64,000 nucleotides of DNA from Alphaproteobacteria bacterium (GTDB taxonomy: Bacteria; Pseudomonadota; Alphaproteobacteria; SMXP01), in NCBI GenBank assembly GCA_028285305.1, contig JANQPV010000026.1:1-64000 (forward strand), written 5' to 3'. The number at the start of each line of letters is the position of its first letter. The first letter of the stretch is position 1. The notes below the pieces were generated by a model. The model made no database searches. It was not told where the DNA came from and was given only the letters and a program-made list of their open reading frames with translations. A program made the translations under genes and the position numbers. This document shows, piece by piece, positions 26,517-36,314 of this stretch.

Positions 26517-27518
26517 TTATACCCCACCAGTGAGATCTGACCACAAATTCTCAGCTCCGCGTTGGGCCGCGTTCCGACCAAGTGGAAGAGCCCAGTGATG
26601 GGTTGCGCCAAACTCGTTTCGCCAAGCCCACGCCCGCCGCGTCAAAAAATGGAGATGGTGTTCGTAGGTAAATCCGATTGCGCCATGGACCTGATGAGCG
26701 ATCGACGTGGTTTCGCTGACGCTGTCGCTGGCTTCGATCTTGGCAATTGCAATATCGATAACCGGATCGTCACCATCAGCAGCGGCAGCCGCCGTTTGCG
26801 CGGCGCGTCCGACCGCAGCCACCCTGCCGGCGAGAACGGCCAATTGCTGTTGGATGGCCTGGAATTTGCCGATGGGCTTGCCGAATTGGGTCCGATCCTG
26901 AGCGTAGGTCACCGCCTCATGGAGCATTCCATCGAGCGCCCCAGCAATTTGCACGGACCGCACAAGCGCCCCAGCCTCGAGGGCCGTTGGCCCTCGATTC
27001 GCTTTTCTCACAGGTCGCCCCGGTGCAACTGAAATGTCCACATCATCGCGGTATTCGAGCGCGATGTTCGTTTTGTTGCTGACATTTGCTTCACCTATAG
27101 GCATGAGGCGAATTTGCGTCTCATCGCCCGTTCCGGTCTGGACAATAACATAGTCCGCCATCCGAGCCCATGGCACTCCGGTAAGAACTTTGGTGGCATA
27201 ATCATCCGCATACGCCAGGGTGATAATGCCCTCCGGGATTTCTTCGCCCGCATCGCGCAGCAGCCGGCGCGCCGCCATAGTTTCCGCCAACGGAATCGGC
27301 ACAGACCAACGGCCGAGCGCAAACAAGACTTCATACGCGCTGGTCCAAGTCGAATCGTCATCGGCGACCAAGACGTCCAGCAGACCCAACTCTTGGACCT
27401 GTGCCCAAAGTTCCTCTGGGAACTGCCCGTCCTCGAAGTTGCGGATCAATTCGGGCGTGACGGCTTCAGAAAAAAGTTTTGTAACGGTCTCTTGGAGGAG
27501 CCGGCTAATCTCGTCCAT
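26517..27518 (-). CDS. Acyl-CoA dehydrogenase, short partner subunit
   Basis: A 333-residue ACAD-fold protein: poorly conserved N-terminal helical and beta domains, and a recognisable C-terminal domain (GALDGMLHEAVTYAQDRTQFGKPIGKFQAIQ and HQVHGAIGFTYEHHLHFLTR). Its start shares one base with the stop of the next ACAD gene, so the two are coupled and may form a heteromeric dehydrogenase like the alpha2-beta2 enzymes of sterol side-chain catabolism. The acyl substrate is unknown. Confidence 0.9.
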   Translation of the reverse strand: MDEISRLLQETVTKLFSEAVTPELIRNFEDGQFPEELWAQVQELGLLDVLVADDDSTWTSAYEVLFALGRWSVPIPLAETMAARRLLRDAGEEIPEGIITLAYADDYATKVLTGVPWARMADYVIVQTGTGDETQIRLMPIGEANVSNKTNIALEYRDDVDISVAPGRPVRKANRGPTALEAGALVRSVQIAGALDGMLHEAVTYAQDRTQFGKPIGKFQAIQQQLAVLAGRVAAVGRAAQTAAAAADGDDPVIDIAIAKIEASDSVSETTSIAHQVHGAIGFTYEHHLHFLTRRAWAWRNEFGATHHWALPLGRNAAQRGAENLWSDLTGGV

Positions 27519-28663
27519 TAGCGTAATCCCAATCCCCTTGCGATGATGCCGCGCAATATCTCTCGTGTGCCTCCCCTCAGACTAAACGACGGGGAGATTT
27601 GAACCAGCAGATTGAGAACCTGCGCATAGTCTGTGCCCGTCGCAGAAACGCCGTCTATGAGGTCGTTGGCGATGTGAGGGAGCGATTGCTCGAAAAGCGC
27701 ACCCTGATCCTTCACAATCGAGGCTTCGAGCGCCGGGTCTTTGCCATCTTCCAACATGCCCGCAACCGATATGGACATCTGACGCAGTGTCGCCAACCGT
27801 GCAATGAGCTTTCCTAAGATGATCGCCTGGCGTTCATCCGGGTCCGGCCCAATTTCGCGAACCAATTCGGTCAGGAGCGGCATACAGGACATGTATCGTT
27901 CCGGACCACTTCGCTCGTACGCCAATTCCGCCGTGACCTGCGCCCAGCCTCCGCCTTCTTCCCCAACAAGCCAGTCATCGCCGACGAAAGCGTCTTCAAA
28001 GACCACTTCGTTAAAGTGTTCAGCCCCGGAGAGGTCCTTGATAGGCCGGACCGTTATTCCCGGAGTCTTTAGATCCACAAGAAACTGCGAAAGACCCCCA
28101 TGCCGGCTTTCGGGATTGCTCTCGGTCCTAAAGAGCGCAATCATATAGTCCGCATGCTGCGCTCCCGTTGACCAGAGTTTTGTGCCGTTGATCAACCACC
28201 CGCCATCGGTTTTTTGGGCCCGCGTTTTTGTGGCAGCCAGATCAGAGCCGGAATCGGGTTCGCTCATGCCGATACAAAAGAAGATCTCGCCCCGCGCGAC
28301 CCGAGGCAAGATTTCTTCTCGCTGCTTTTCCGTGCCGAAGCGGAGCAAGAGAGGTCCGCTTTGCCTGTCACCGATCCAATGAGCCCCAACCGGCGCGCCT
28401 GCCGCCAGCATTTCTTCGAGAACGACATAACGCTCAAAGGCGGAGCGCTCGTGGCCACCATACTGTTTGGGCCACGTCATACCCAACCATCCACGATCGC
28501 CCATCTTCTTGCTGAACGCTTTATCGTATCCCATCCACGTCTCGGCCCTTTTGACCGCGGGATAATCGGAGAGTTCCTGATCAAGAAAGGAGCGAATTTC
28601 TTCGCGCAAGGCCTGCGTGGACCCGGGAAGAGAATTTGGTGCAAAACTGAAATATGTCGTCAT
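27518..28663 (-). CDS. Acyl-CoA dehydrogenase
   Basis: The 381-residue ACAD begins with the family helices (REEIRSFLDQELSDYPAVKR), then the FAD contact region (CIGMSEPDSGSDLAATKTRA, TGAQHADYMIALFRT) and the C-terminal helices. The catalytic Glu of medium-chain enzymes, normally in YEGTxEI near the C-terminus, is replaced here (SLRGGTREILRG). A Glu in ELAYERSG lies where isovaleryl-CoA-type enzymes carry theirs (inference). It overlaps the downstream ACAD by one base. Confidence 0.92.
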   Translation of the reverse strand: MTTYFSFAPNSLPGSTQALREEIRSFLDQELSDYPAVKRAETWMGYDKAFSKKMGDRGWLGMTWPKQYGGHERSAFERYVVLEEMLAAGAPVGAHWIGDRQSGPLLLRFGTEKQREEILPRVARGEIFFCIGMSEPDSGSDLAATKTRAQKTDGGWLINGTKLWSTGAQHADYMIALFRTESNPESRHGGLSQFLVDLKTPGITVRPIKDLSGAEHFNEVVFEDAFVGDDWLVGEEGGGWAQVTAELAYERSGPERYMSCMPLLTELVREIGPDPDERQAIILGKLIARLATLRQMSISVAGMLEDGKDPALEASIVKDQGALFEQSLPHIANDLIDGVSATGTDYAQVLNLLVQISPSFSLRGGTREILRGIIARGLGLR

Positions 28664-28738
28664 CTAAAGCCCACGATATCGCCGCCCGATACTGCGGCGA
28701 AGCCTCTTAATAACTCCTAAGTAAGACACAGATAAGTG

Positions 28739-29647
28739 TCACTCAGATTCCACCCCGATCGCGCCCGTTGCCTCTTCCCAAGCACGGGTGATGACAAAGT
28801 CTCGATTGAGGCCGATCGGCACGACCAATCTGATCTCTTCATAAGACGCATCTTCGGTCAGGTCGGCCTTTTCGATGGTCTCTTCGACAGTCCAGCCCGC
28901 CGCAGCGGCGTCCCGACCCACCTGGGCAAGCTGATTGATGAAGGCTTGAAATTGCTCCACTCCAGCCCGGTCGCTGAGTTCTCCGTGTCCCGGGATGGCG
29001 TGCGTAAACTCGGTCTCAAGCGCCGTCGTCAGCGTCGCGCCCCAGGTCTGCACGCTGCCACCCGCCTCCAGATCAATGTTCGGATAGTGCCGATTGAAAA
29101 ACAAATCGCCGAAGTGAACGGTATCGTCTTCAACGAAATGGACGATCAAGTCACCATCGGTATGTCCGATCCCCGGTGAGGAAAGCTTGATCGTCTTACC
29201 GCCTAGGGCAATCTGCAATTCGTTTTCGAACGTCTCGTTGGGTAAGAGAGCCTCGGCATCGCCCTGCCAGTAGTCCGCATCAATCGTCGTAAGATGTTTC
29301 AAAGTGTTCTCGGTCGCGACAATCCGGATGCCCGCTTCAAACGCTGGATTTCCGTGGGTATGATCAAGATGATAGTGGGTGTTGATGATCATTGCGATCG
29401 GCTGACCGGTTAGCTCTTGCGCTTTCTGTTCGATCAGCTCCCCCTGCATCGTCAAGGCCATGGTATCGACGACAACGGTCCCTTGGGAAGTCCGCAAAAC
29501 AGCGACATTTCCGCCCTTTCCTCTGATCAAGTGCAAATCCTCTGTAATTTGCTGAGCTTCCAGCTCTCGAAATTCAAGAACAACATAGCCGATGCCAGCT
29601 CCCACCAGACCCAAGAGGACAAGAATTCCGATCAACCATCTACTCAT
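28739..29647 (-). CDS. Membrane-anchored metallo-beta-lactamase-fold hydrolase
   Basis: A 302-residue protein with an N-terminal membrane helix (about 3-24) and an MBL domain with the metal motif NTHYHLDHTHG (HxHxDH-type), then a second His in GIGHTDGD, an Asp in VHFGDLF and a late His in AIPGHGELS. This is the subclass B-like, QuiP/SoxH-type layout; the substrate is unknown. The ATG at 29647 has GGGGGAGG just upstream; the longer frame to 29731 is not supported. It is divergent from the dioxygenase gene. Confidence 0.9.
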   Translation of the reverse strand: MSRWLIGILVLLGLVGAGIGYVVLEFRELEAQQITEDLHLIRGKGGNVAVLRTSQGTVVVDTMALTMQGELIEQKAQELTGQPIAMIINTHYHLDHTHGNPAFEAGIRIVATENTLKHLTTIDADYWQGDAEALLPNETFENELQIALGGKTIKLSSPGIGHTDGDLIVHFVEDDTVHFGDLFFNRHYPNIDLEAGGSVQTWGATLTTALETEFTHAIPGHGELSDRAGVEQFQAFINQLAQVGRDAAAAGWTVEETIEKADLTEDASYEEIRLVVPIGLNRDFVITRAWEEATGAIGVESE

Positions 29648-29828
29648 ATGCACCTCCCCCGCGTCGGACTGCGCCAAACGCGAATGCTTTATTTCGTTGA
29701 TCCTCCTGAGTATCCCGTCCCGTCCGCACACTCAAGCCCGCCCAACCATTTGCCTGTGTGGATGCATTGTGGGATGAAGATACAAGTGTCACGACGCCCG
29801 TCCGCAACCCAGCCCAGAGGCGCATACC

Positions 29829-30827
29829 ATGGCTCAAAAATTTCGTTCGTTTGGAGAACAAACCCTTCACTATTTCGACCGGCCCCACGAGGCGATTGTC
29901 GCTGCTGAAATCGACGCGCCCGCGGCTTGGCGCGGTGCGGACTTAAGAGACCGCGTAGAGGACTGGCGGATTGAACTCACGAATTCAGATATAGGCGAAA
30001 TCGCCAACGCGATTTCCCACATCCACGCATCTTCCCTGGCTATGATGGACATTGACCGGACGAGCTTTCCTCTTCCAACGCTCAGCTCAAAGATCAAGGA
30101 CTGGCGCCGGGAACTCGCGTCCGGACGGGGATTTGTTTTGGTTCGCGGATTACCCGTCGATGAGTGGGGTGCGGATGACAGCGCCATCGCCTTTTGGGGC
30201 CTGGGGCATCATCTGGGTGTTCCTGGCGCTCAAAATCCGGACAATGACTTATTGGGCCGCGTCGTTGATTATGGTGAGGAAAGGACGAACCCGAACGTCA
30301 GACGCTATCGCACGAGTGGAAACATCGACTTCCACTGTGACGCGGCCGATGTGGTAGGGCTCCTCTGTTTGCACGAAGCAAAGACCGGTGGCCAAAGCCG
30401 CATCGCCAGTTCCGTTACAATCTTCAATGAAATTCTAAGAACGGATACGAACCTCGCCAACCGGCTGTTTCAGCCGTTCAAACTGGATCGGCGGGGGGAA
30501 CAAAACGAAGGCGATGCCAACACGATCGACATTGCCCCATGCTGCTACAGCGGCGGCGACCTGAGAACGTTTTACCACAGTGAATATTTTCGCTCCGCGA
30601 GCCGCCACCCGGAAATTGGCCCCCTCGATCCGATTACTCAAAGAACGCTCGACCTCTACGACCAAATTGCTGCAGACCCGGATGTTCACTTAGACATGTG
30701 GCTCGAGCGAGGCGATATGCAGTTCGTCTCCAATCACGCCAATGTCCATGCGCGAACTGAATACGAGGATTACGAAGAGAGAGAAAGAAAGCGCCTTTTG
30801 CTGCGTTTATGGCTGTCGCTCGAGTGA
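29829..30827 (+). CDS. TauD/TfdA-family Fe(II)/2-oxoglutarate dioxygenase
   Basis: The 332-residue enzyme has the HxD motif FHCDAADV (His169, Asp171), the distal His307 in SNHANVHARTEYED, and Arg residues in ERERKRLLLRLW that bind 2-oxoglutarate. An N-terminal segment resembles the family of taurine catabolism dioxygenase-like proteins acting on unknown carboxylates. It is monocistronic, between a divergent MBL gene and a convergent YcgN-like gene (3 bp between stops). Confidence 0.88.
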   Translation: MAQKFRSFGEQTLHYFDRPHEAIVAAEIDAPAAWRGADLRDRVEDWRIELTNSDIGEIANAISHIHASSLAMMDIDRTSFPLPTLSSKIKDWRRELASGRGFVLVRGLPVDEWGADDSAIAFWGLGHHLGVPGAQNPDNDLLGRVVDYGEERTNPNVRRYRTSGNIDFHCDAADVVGLLCLHEAKTGGQSRIASSVTIFNEILRTDTNLANRLFQPFKLDRRGEQNEGDANTIDIAPCCYSGGDLRTFYHSEYFRSASRHPEIGPLDPITQRTLDLYDQIAADPDVHLDMWLERGDMQFVSNHANVHARTEYEDYEERERKRLLLRLWLSLE

Positions 30828-30830
30828 CCG

Positions 30831-31301
30831 CTAGTCAAAGTCACTTAAGTGATGGGGCAGATCTTCTTCAGGAATGTTGTCCTCGCTGAGGACCTTGCCG
30901 CGCACCGAGTTTCCGCTACGATGTACGGACTGGGGATCCCCTGAAACCAAAGGATGCCATGCCGGCAAGTCCCGTCCCTCTGAAAGCAGACGATACGCAC
31001 ACGTCTTCGGCATCCAGCTAAGATCGGCAACGTTTTGCGGATCGAGGACCACACATGTGGGCACACGCACTTGCCTATTCACATAGTCCGTACACTTGCA
31101 TGAATCTTGATTCAATAGATGGCAGACCACTCTGGTGTAAAAGACCTCATCGGTATCCTCGTCTTGAAGCTTAATGAGACAACACTTCGCGCAGCCGTCG
31201 CACAACGACTCCCACTCCGGCCGGGACATTTCCGACAGCGTCTTGGTCTTCCAAAAAGGAGCCGCATCCCGTTGGCTCGGTATTGTCGTTTCCTTTACCA
31301 T
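30831..31301 (-). CDS. YcgN/UPF0260-family cysteine-cluster protein
   Basis: A 156-residue protein starting at the ATG at 31301. It carries the family cysteine signature: LCDGCAKCCLIKL, then VCHLLNQDSCKCTDYVNR, and a later CVVLD and TCAYRLL. These suggest a metal or iron-sulfur cluster site. The frame runs on to a TTG at 31343, which I reject because it would add a non-conserved N-terminus. It is convergent with the dioxygenase gene. Confidence 0.9.
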   Translation of the reverse strand: MVKETTIPSQRDAAPFWKTKTLSEMSRPEWESLCDGCAKCCLIKLQDEDTDEVFYTRVVCHLLNQDSCKCTDYVNRQVRVPTCVVLDPQNVADLSWMPKTCAYRLLSEGRDLPAWHPLVSGDPQSVHRSGNSVRGKVLSEDNIPEEDLPHHLSDFD

Positions 31302-31429
31302 TTCATCACAACAAGTCGGTTCAATCGCCCACAAATCGCCCAAAAAATCACGATAACAATAAGTCGGAAAACTAAGATAGACTGACTCGATCGGTAAAGA
31401 ACAAACGTCCAGGAAAAACCCCTAAGCCA

Positions 31430-33388
31430 ATGAAATTATTAGACAATTTTAAGTCCTGGTTGTCGGGGCTCTTTCGGCCTGGCAAACGCGTGCGCAATAT
31501 TGCGTTGGGAGCGGCGGGCATCCTGACCATCGTCGCCCTGACGGCCTATGCCATTTACATCCCCAAAATACCCACGCTTCACGAGCTCCGCACTCTTAAT
31601 CGATCCTCCGCAATTACATTCCTGAGCTGGAAAGGCGATGTCATTGGAAGCCGGGGGGGACGGCATACAAAAGCGTTGCCGCTAGACGAGATGCCCGAAC
31701 ATCTCAAGAACGCCTTTCTCGTAACCGAGGACAAACGCTTTTACAATCACGGCGGCGTTGATTTACGGGGCATCGCCCGCGCTCTGTTCGTGAACGTAAC
31801 CAGCGGCGGCGTCGTTCAGGGCGGCAGCACCATCACGCAACAACTCGCCAAAAACATCTTCTTCACCCATGATAGAACACTGACCCGCAAGGTCAAAGAG
31901 GTGTTCACAGCCTGGCGTCTGGAGAACCGACTGACCAAAGACGAGATTCTCGAACTCTACCTCAACCGCATCTATTTGGGCGGGGGGGCCTATGGGGTCG
32001 AGGCGGCCTCCCAGACCTTCTTTGACAAGTCCGCCCGCGAAATCACCATTGCCGAAGCGGCCATGCTGGCGGGCCTTGCGAAAGCGCCCAGCCGGTATGC
32101 GCCCACGACGAGCATGGACCGCGCTCAAGAGCGCTCGATGGTCGTGATCCGGCTTTTGCGCGAAAACGATATGATCACGCAAGAGGACTTTGACGAATTG
32201 GCCAGGGATCCAGCGATGTTGGCGGATTCTCTTGTCAGCAGCGAGATCAACTACTTCCTCGATTTTGCTTCCTGGCAAGTGGCGGAGATCGTAGGCGATG
32301 TCGGTGTGGACCTTGTTGTGCAAACCACCCTCGACCCCACCCTGCAAACAAAAGCCGAATCTGCCCTCAAAACGCACATGGACCAGCTTCCGGAAGAAAG
32401 CAATGCCGGACAGGCGGCCATGGTGTCTCTTGCCACCGATGGCGCCGTTCGGGCGATGATCGGTGGACGGAATTATGCGCAGAGCCAATTCAATCGGGCT
32501 GTCCAGGCCTACCGTCAGCCCGGCTCCTCGTTCAAACCGTTCGTTTATCTGACCGCCATGAAGAAAGGCATGCGGCCGGACACAGTGTATGAGGACCGGC
32601 CGGTCAAGATCGGAGACTGGAGTCCGGAAAACTATACGGGCAGTTATCGCGGTGCAGTGACCATCACTTCGGCTATGGAGAATTCTCTCAACACAGTAGC
32701 CGTTCGCGTGCTCTCTGACGTGGGTGTCACAGACGTGATTGAGACAGCTCAGCAACTTGGCTTCACGGGGGAATTCTCAAAGGATCTCACCCTGGCGCTT
32801 GGATCGTGCGAGGTTACATTGCTGGAACTCACTGCCGCTTACGTTCCGTTCGCCACCAGCGGTTTGAAAATGTCGCCTTATGTCATCCAACGCGTTGAAA
32901 CCAACGACGGGCTCATTCTCCACGACCGGACCGCCCCCGACGCGGAACGTGTGTTCGACCAGTCCGTGGCCTCGGACATGAACTTTATGATGTACCAGGT
33001 TATGCAATCGGGCACAGGACGCAGGGCCAATCTGGGCGCACGACCCTCGGCCGGCAAAACCGGTACCAGCCAAGAGTGGCGGGATGCTTGGTTCTTGGGC
33101 TACACGGGCGATCTGGTCACCGGGGTCTGGGTCGGCAACGACGACAACACGCCGATGAACCGCATAACCGGGGGTGGCCTACCGGCTCTCATTTGGAAAG
33201 ACTATATGAGCTCTGCTCACGAAGGCTGGGCCATTGCTCAGCTGCCCGGTGCCTACGGCATGACCCAACAAGTCTCCTACAATCAAATGCAGGGCTATTT
33301 CCTTCAGTTACAGCGCAAATTCTCAGAGGTGCAACGCACCAGTGCACGCGGCAAACGGCGCAACCGCGTCTGGTCCATCTTCAATTGA
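31430..33388 (+). CDS. Class A penicillin-binding protein (PBP1-type)
   Basis: The 652-residue bifunctional peptidoglycan synthase has a cytoplasmic tail, a membrane helix (about 23-45), and a glycosyltransferase domain with the catalytic Glu100 in LVTEDKRFYNHGGVD and GGSTITQQLAKNIFF. The transpeptidase domain has SxxK at Ser366 (GSSFKP), SLN and KTGTS. It lacks large insertions and matches the PBP1A family of alphaproteobacteria in length. The next gene, an ABC-F ATPase, begins 33 bp later. Confidence 0.95.
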   Translation: MKLLDNFKSWLSGLFRPGKRVRNIALGAAGILTIVALTAYAIYIPKIPTLHELRTLNRSSAITFLSWKGDVIGSRGGRHTKALPLDEMPEHLKNAFLVTEDKRFYNHGGVDLRGIARALFVNVTSGGVVQGGSTITQQLAKNIFFTHDRTLTRKVKEVFTAWRLENRLTKDEILELYLNRIYLGGGAYGVEAASQTFFDKSAREITIAEAAMLAGLAKAPSRYAPTTSMDRAQERSMVVIRLLRENDMITQEDFDELARDPAMLADSLVSSEINYFLDFASWQVAEIVGDVGVDLVVQTTLDPTLQTKAESALKTHMDQLPEESNAGQAAMVSLATDGAVRAMIGGRNYAQSQFNRAVQAYRQPGSSFKPFVYLTAMKKGMRPDTVYEDRPVKIGDWSPENYTGSYRGAVTITSAMENSLNTVAVRVLSDVGVTDVIETAQQLGFTGEFSKDLTLALGSCEVTLLELTAAYVPFATSGLKMSPYVIQRVETNDGLILHDRTAPDAERVFDQSVASDMNFMMYQVMQSGTGRRANLGARPSAGKTGTSQEWRDAWFLGYTGDLVTGVWVGNDDNTPMNRITGGGLPALIWKDYMSSAHEGWAIAQLPGAYGMTQQVSYNQMQGYFLQLQRKFSEVQRTSARGKRRNRVWSIFN

Positions 33389-33420
33389 CAGCTCTGCGCT
33401 TGGATTAACCCGACCGGTCC

Positions 33421-35232
33421 ATGCCTCCCATCCTGACACTGAGAGATGTATACCTAACCTTTGGCGGCGATCCCCTCATTGCCGGCGCCGCGTTTTCGAT
33501 CTCGAGGAGCGAGCGGGCTTGCCTTGTTGGACGCAATGGCGCCGGCAAATCAACCCTGTTGAAAATGGCCGCGGGCATCACCGAATTCGACTCGGGCGAG
33601 CGGTTTGTTCAACCCGGCACTCATTTGTCGTACCTGCCGCAAGATCCCGACCTCTCCGTATACAACACAGTGCACGAATTTGTATCTGAGGGCCTACGCG
33701 GTACCCAAGGTGGGGATCACTACCGTGTGGATGCCGCCTTGGACGAACTCAAACTCGACCCCGCATCCGATCCGCGACTGTTTTCAGGCGGCGAAGCACG
33801 ACGAGCCGCCATTGCGCGCGCGATTGTCAGCGATCCGGATATCTTGTTGCTGGACGAGCCCACCAACCATTTGGACCTGACCACGATTGAGTGGCTGGAG
33901 AGAAGGCTGAGTGCATTTGCAGGCGCCATTATTGTGATCAGCCATGACCGTACATTTTTGCGGCGTATGACCAACACGTGCCTCTGGCTCGACCGCGGAC
34001 TCGTGCGCACTCTGAACAAGGGCTATGCGCACTTTGACGACTGGCAAGAGCGCATCTTGGCCGCGGAGCAAGAGGAAAAGCGGCGTCTTGAGAAACGCAT
34101 AGAGCGCGAGACCCACTGGCTCCACCGGGGCGTTACGGCGCGCCGGACTCGCAATATGGGCCGGTTGCGGAACCTGCAAAGCCTGCGCGAACAGCGCCAA
34201 TCGATGTTGGGTCCAACGGGACAGGTCGCTCTTAAGATGGAAACCGGCGATCTTTCCGGCAAAATGGTAATCGAAGCCGAAGGCATCGAGAAATCGTATG
34301 ACGGCCGTACGATTATTCCGGCCTTTTCCACGCGTATTCTCAGGGGAGATCGGATCGGAATTATCGGCCCCAACGGTTCAGGCAAGACGACACTGCTGAA
34401 TATGCTTACAGGCCGAACCAAACCGGACGCCGGAAAAATCCGCCTAGGAACCAACCTCACTCCCGTGTTTGTCGAACAAGATCGGGCTTCCCTGGGTCCT
34501 GAGAAAACATTATGGCAAACGCTGGCTCCCAAAGGCGGTGATCAAATTTCCGTACACGGCAAACCACGACATGTGGTTGCATATCTAAAGGACTTTCTTT
34601 TCGACGAGCGTCAGGCTCGCCAGCCGGTCGGCAGTTTGTCTGGCGGAGAGCGCAATCGCCTGCTCCTCGCCGTCGGACTAGCCAAGCCCTCAAATCTTTT
34701 GGTACTCGATGAACCGACCAACGATTTGGATATGGACACGCTCGATCTGCTTCAAGATATGCTGTCCGACTACGAAGGAACACTTTTGCTCGTCAGCCAC
34801 GATCGTGACTTTCTCGACCGCATCGTCCATTCCACGATCGCATTCGAAAAAGAGGGACAGTTGACAGAGTATGCGGGCGGTTTCGAAGACTATTTGGCCC
34901 AGCGCAAAAGCGCGCCCGGCCCAACGGAAGCCGCTTCCCCCCGTCCCAAGAAGAAGAAAGACCAAGCCAGCCCCCCACGCCGCCCCGAAAAACCCGCAAA
35001 ACTAAGCTACAAGCACAAACGCGAGCTGGAACAACTTGGCGAGCGTATAACTGTTCTCACGCAGAAGATTGCTGCTCTGGAACAGTGCCTGGCCGATCCC
35101 GACGCCTATGTTAAAAATGCAACGGAATTTAACGACAACGCAAAAGCCCTCGATCGGGCGAAATCCGATCTGGAAGAGTGCGAAGAGCGCTGGTTAGAAT
35201 TGGAACTGATGAAGGAGGAGACCCTGGGATAG
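33421..35232 (+). CDS. uup: ABC-F family ATPase (Uup-like)
   Basis: The 603-residue soluble protein has two ATP-binding cassettes: Walker A GRNGAGKST and GPNGSGKTT, signatures FSGGEARRAA and LSGGERNRL, Walker B LLLDEPTNHLD and LVLDEPTNDLD, an interdomain linker, and a basic coiled-coil C-terminus (about 515-600) that binds DNA or nucleic acid in Uup. No membrane segment is present. ABC-F proteins act on the ribosome or in DNA metabolism. Confidence 0.93.
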   Translation: MPPILTLRDVYLTFGGDPLIAGAAFSISRSERACLVGRNGAGKSTLLKMAAGITEFDSGERFVQPGTHLSYLPQDPDLSVYNTVHEFVSEGLRGTQGGDHYRVDAALDELKLDPASDPRLFSGGEARRAAIARAIVSDPDILLLDEPTNHLDLTTIEWLERRLSAFAGAIIVISHDRTFLRRMTNTCLWLDRGLVRTLNKGYAHFDDWQERILAAEQEEKRRLEKRIERETHWLHRGVTARRTRNMGRLRNLQSLREQRQSMLGPTGQVALKMETGDLSGKMVIEAEGIEKSYDGRTIIPAFSTRILRGDRIGIIGPNGSGKTTLLNMLTGRTKPDAGKIRLGTNLTPVFVEQDRASLGPEKTLWQTLAPKGGDQISVHGKPRHVVAYLKDFLFDERQARQPVGSLSGGERNRLLLAVGLAKPSNLLVLDEPTNDLDMDTLDLLQDMLSDYEGTLLLVSHDRDFLDRIVHSTIAFEKEGQLTEYAGGFEDYLAQRKSAPGPTEAASPRPKKKKDQASPPRRPEKPAKLSYKHKRELEQLGERITVLTQKIAALEQCLADPDAYVKNATEFNDNAKALDRAKSDLEECEERWLELELMKEETLG

Positions 35233-35272
35233 TCGACCGAATTGCGCCAGGTCTCCCGACGAAAGGACAAAC

Positions 35273-36298
35273 ATGCGGAACTTGCCCCATACTTTGTTGC
35301 TGCTCATAGGTGTAATGTTTGCACCAATCACATCTGCGCTTGCCCAAAGCGAGGACGAAGCCGAGTTTCAACTCGGCCTGCCCATTCAATGCGCTGTTGG
35401 GCTCGACTGTTTTGTTCAAAACTACGTCGATACGGACTCATCCCGCCTTGCCAAGGACTTCACATGCGGCGCCCTTACGTTCAATGGCAGTACAGAAACT
35501 GATTTTCGCTTGGGCGACATAAAGCAAATGGAAGAAAAGATTCTCGTTCAGGCAGCAGCGCCAGGCGTGGTCAAAGCGGCCCGCACCGGTGAACAAGACG
35601 GTGCATTCTTCAGCGGCAACCAAGAGCCCGGCAAAGAAAGACCATGCGGGAACGGCGTAATCATCGACCATGGCAACGGATGGGAGACCCAGTATTGTCA
35701 CTTGAAAAAGGACAGTGTGTGGGTGTCCCGGACCCAAACGGTTGATCTGGGGCAGAGGCTAGGACATGTGGGCATGTCGGGGCAAACAGAGTTTCCGCAT
35801 CTGTCCTTCCGGGTGCGGTATAAGGGCAAAGCTGTCGATCCAATGACGAGGGGAACCCCTTTGGACGGCTGCGGACTTCAAACAGACAGCATGTGGGCGG
35901 CAAACGCCTTACCCTACATGGAATACAAGGGCACGGTCTTGTTAAACGAGGGTTTCGCGGACACCGTGCCGACAATGAGGGGTGTTGAAGAGGGGATCTA
36001 TCACGAGACCGCTCTGACCACGAATTCCGACGGTGTGATCTATTTTCTGCGCATTATGGGTCTGCAAGTGGGTGATGTGCAAAACGTTACCCTCGTTGGC
36101 CCGAACGGTGCTGAAATCGCGCAGGAGCGAATCACCCACACGGGCCGGAACAAAGCCGTCTTCCTGCGTTATGTGGGACAAAAGAAACCGGACACCGGTT
36201 GGCAGGTGGGCCAATACATTGGCAAATTCCAGCTGCTGCGCAACGGCGAGGTCATCCTCAACTCTCAAAAGGTGTATTATCTGGGTCGAGCCAGCTGA
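35273..36298 (+). CDS. Degenerate M23 (LytM) family protein, probably inactive
   Basis: The 341-residue secreted protein (signal to about residue 24) has an M23 fold. Two of the three zinc ligands are changed: the His expected in the HxGTDF-type motif is Ser73 (FNGSTETDF), and the second His of HLHF is Ser178 (FPHLSFRV). Asp77 and His143/176 remain. The C-terminal domain (about 225-341) is of a type seen in other M23 proteins. Such divergence suggests a regulatory role, as with EnvC/NlpD. It follows the ABC-F gene by 40 bp. Confidence 0.85.
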   Translation: MRNLPHTLLLLIGVMFAPITSALAQSEDEAEFQLGLPIQCAVGLDCFVQNYVDTDSSRLAKDFTCGALTFNGSTETDFRLGDIKQMEEKILVQAAAPGVVKAARTGEQDGAFFSGNQEPGKERPCGNGVIIDHGNGWETQYCHLKKDSVWVSRTQTVDLGQRLGHVGMSGQTEFPHLSFRVRYKGKAVDPMTRGTPLDGCGLQTDSMWAANALPYMEYKGTVLLNEGFADTVPTMRGVEEGIYHETALTTNSDGVIYFLRIMGLQVGDVQNVTLVGPNGAEIAQERITHTGRNKAVFLRYVGQKKPDTGWQVGQYIGKFQLLRNGEVILNSQKVYYLGRAS

Positions 36299-36314
36299 AG
36301 TTGGACTACGGTGC

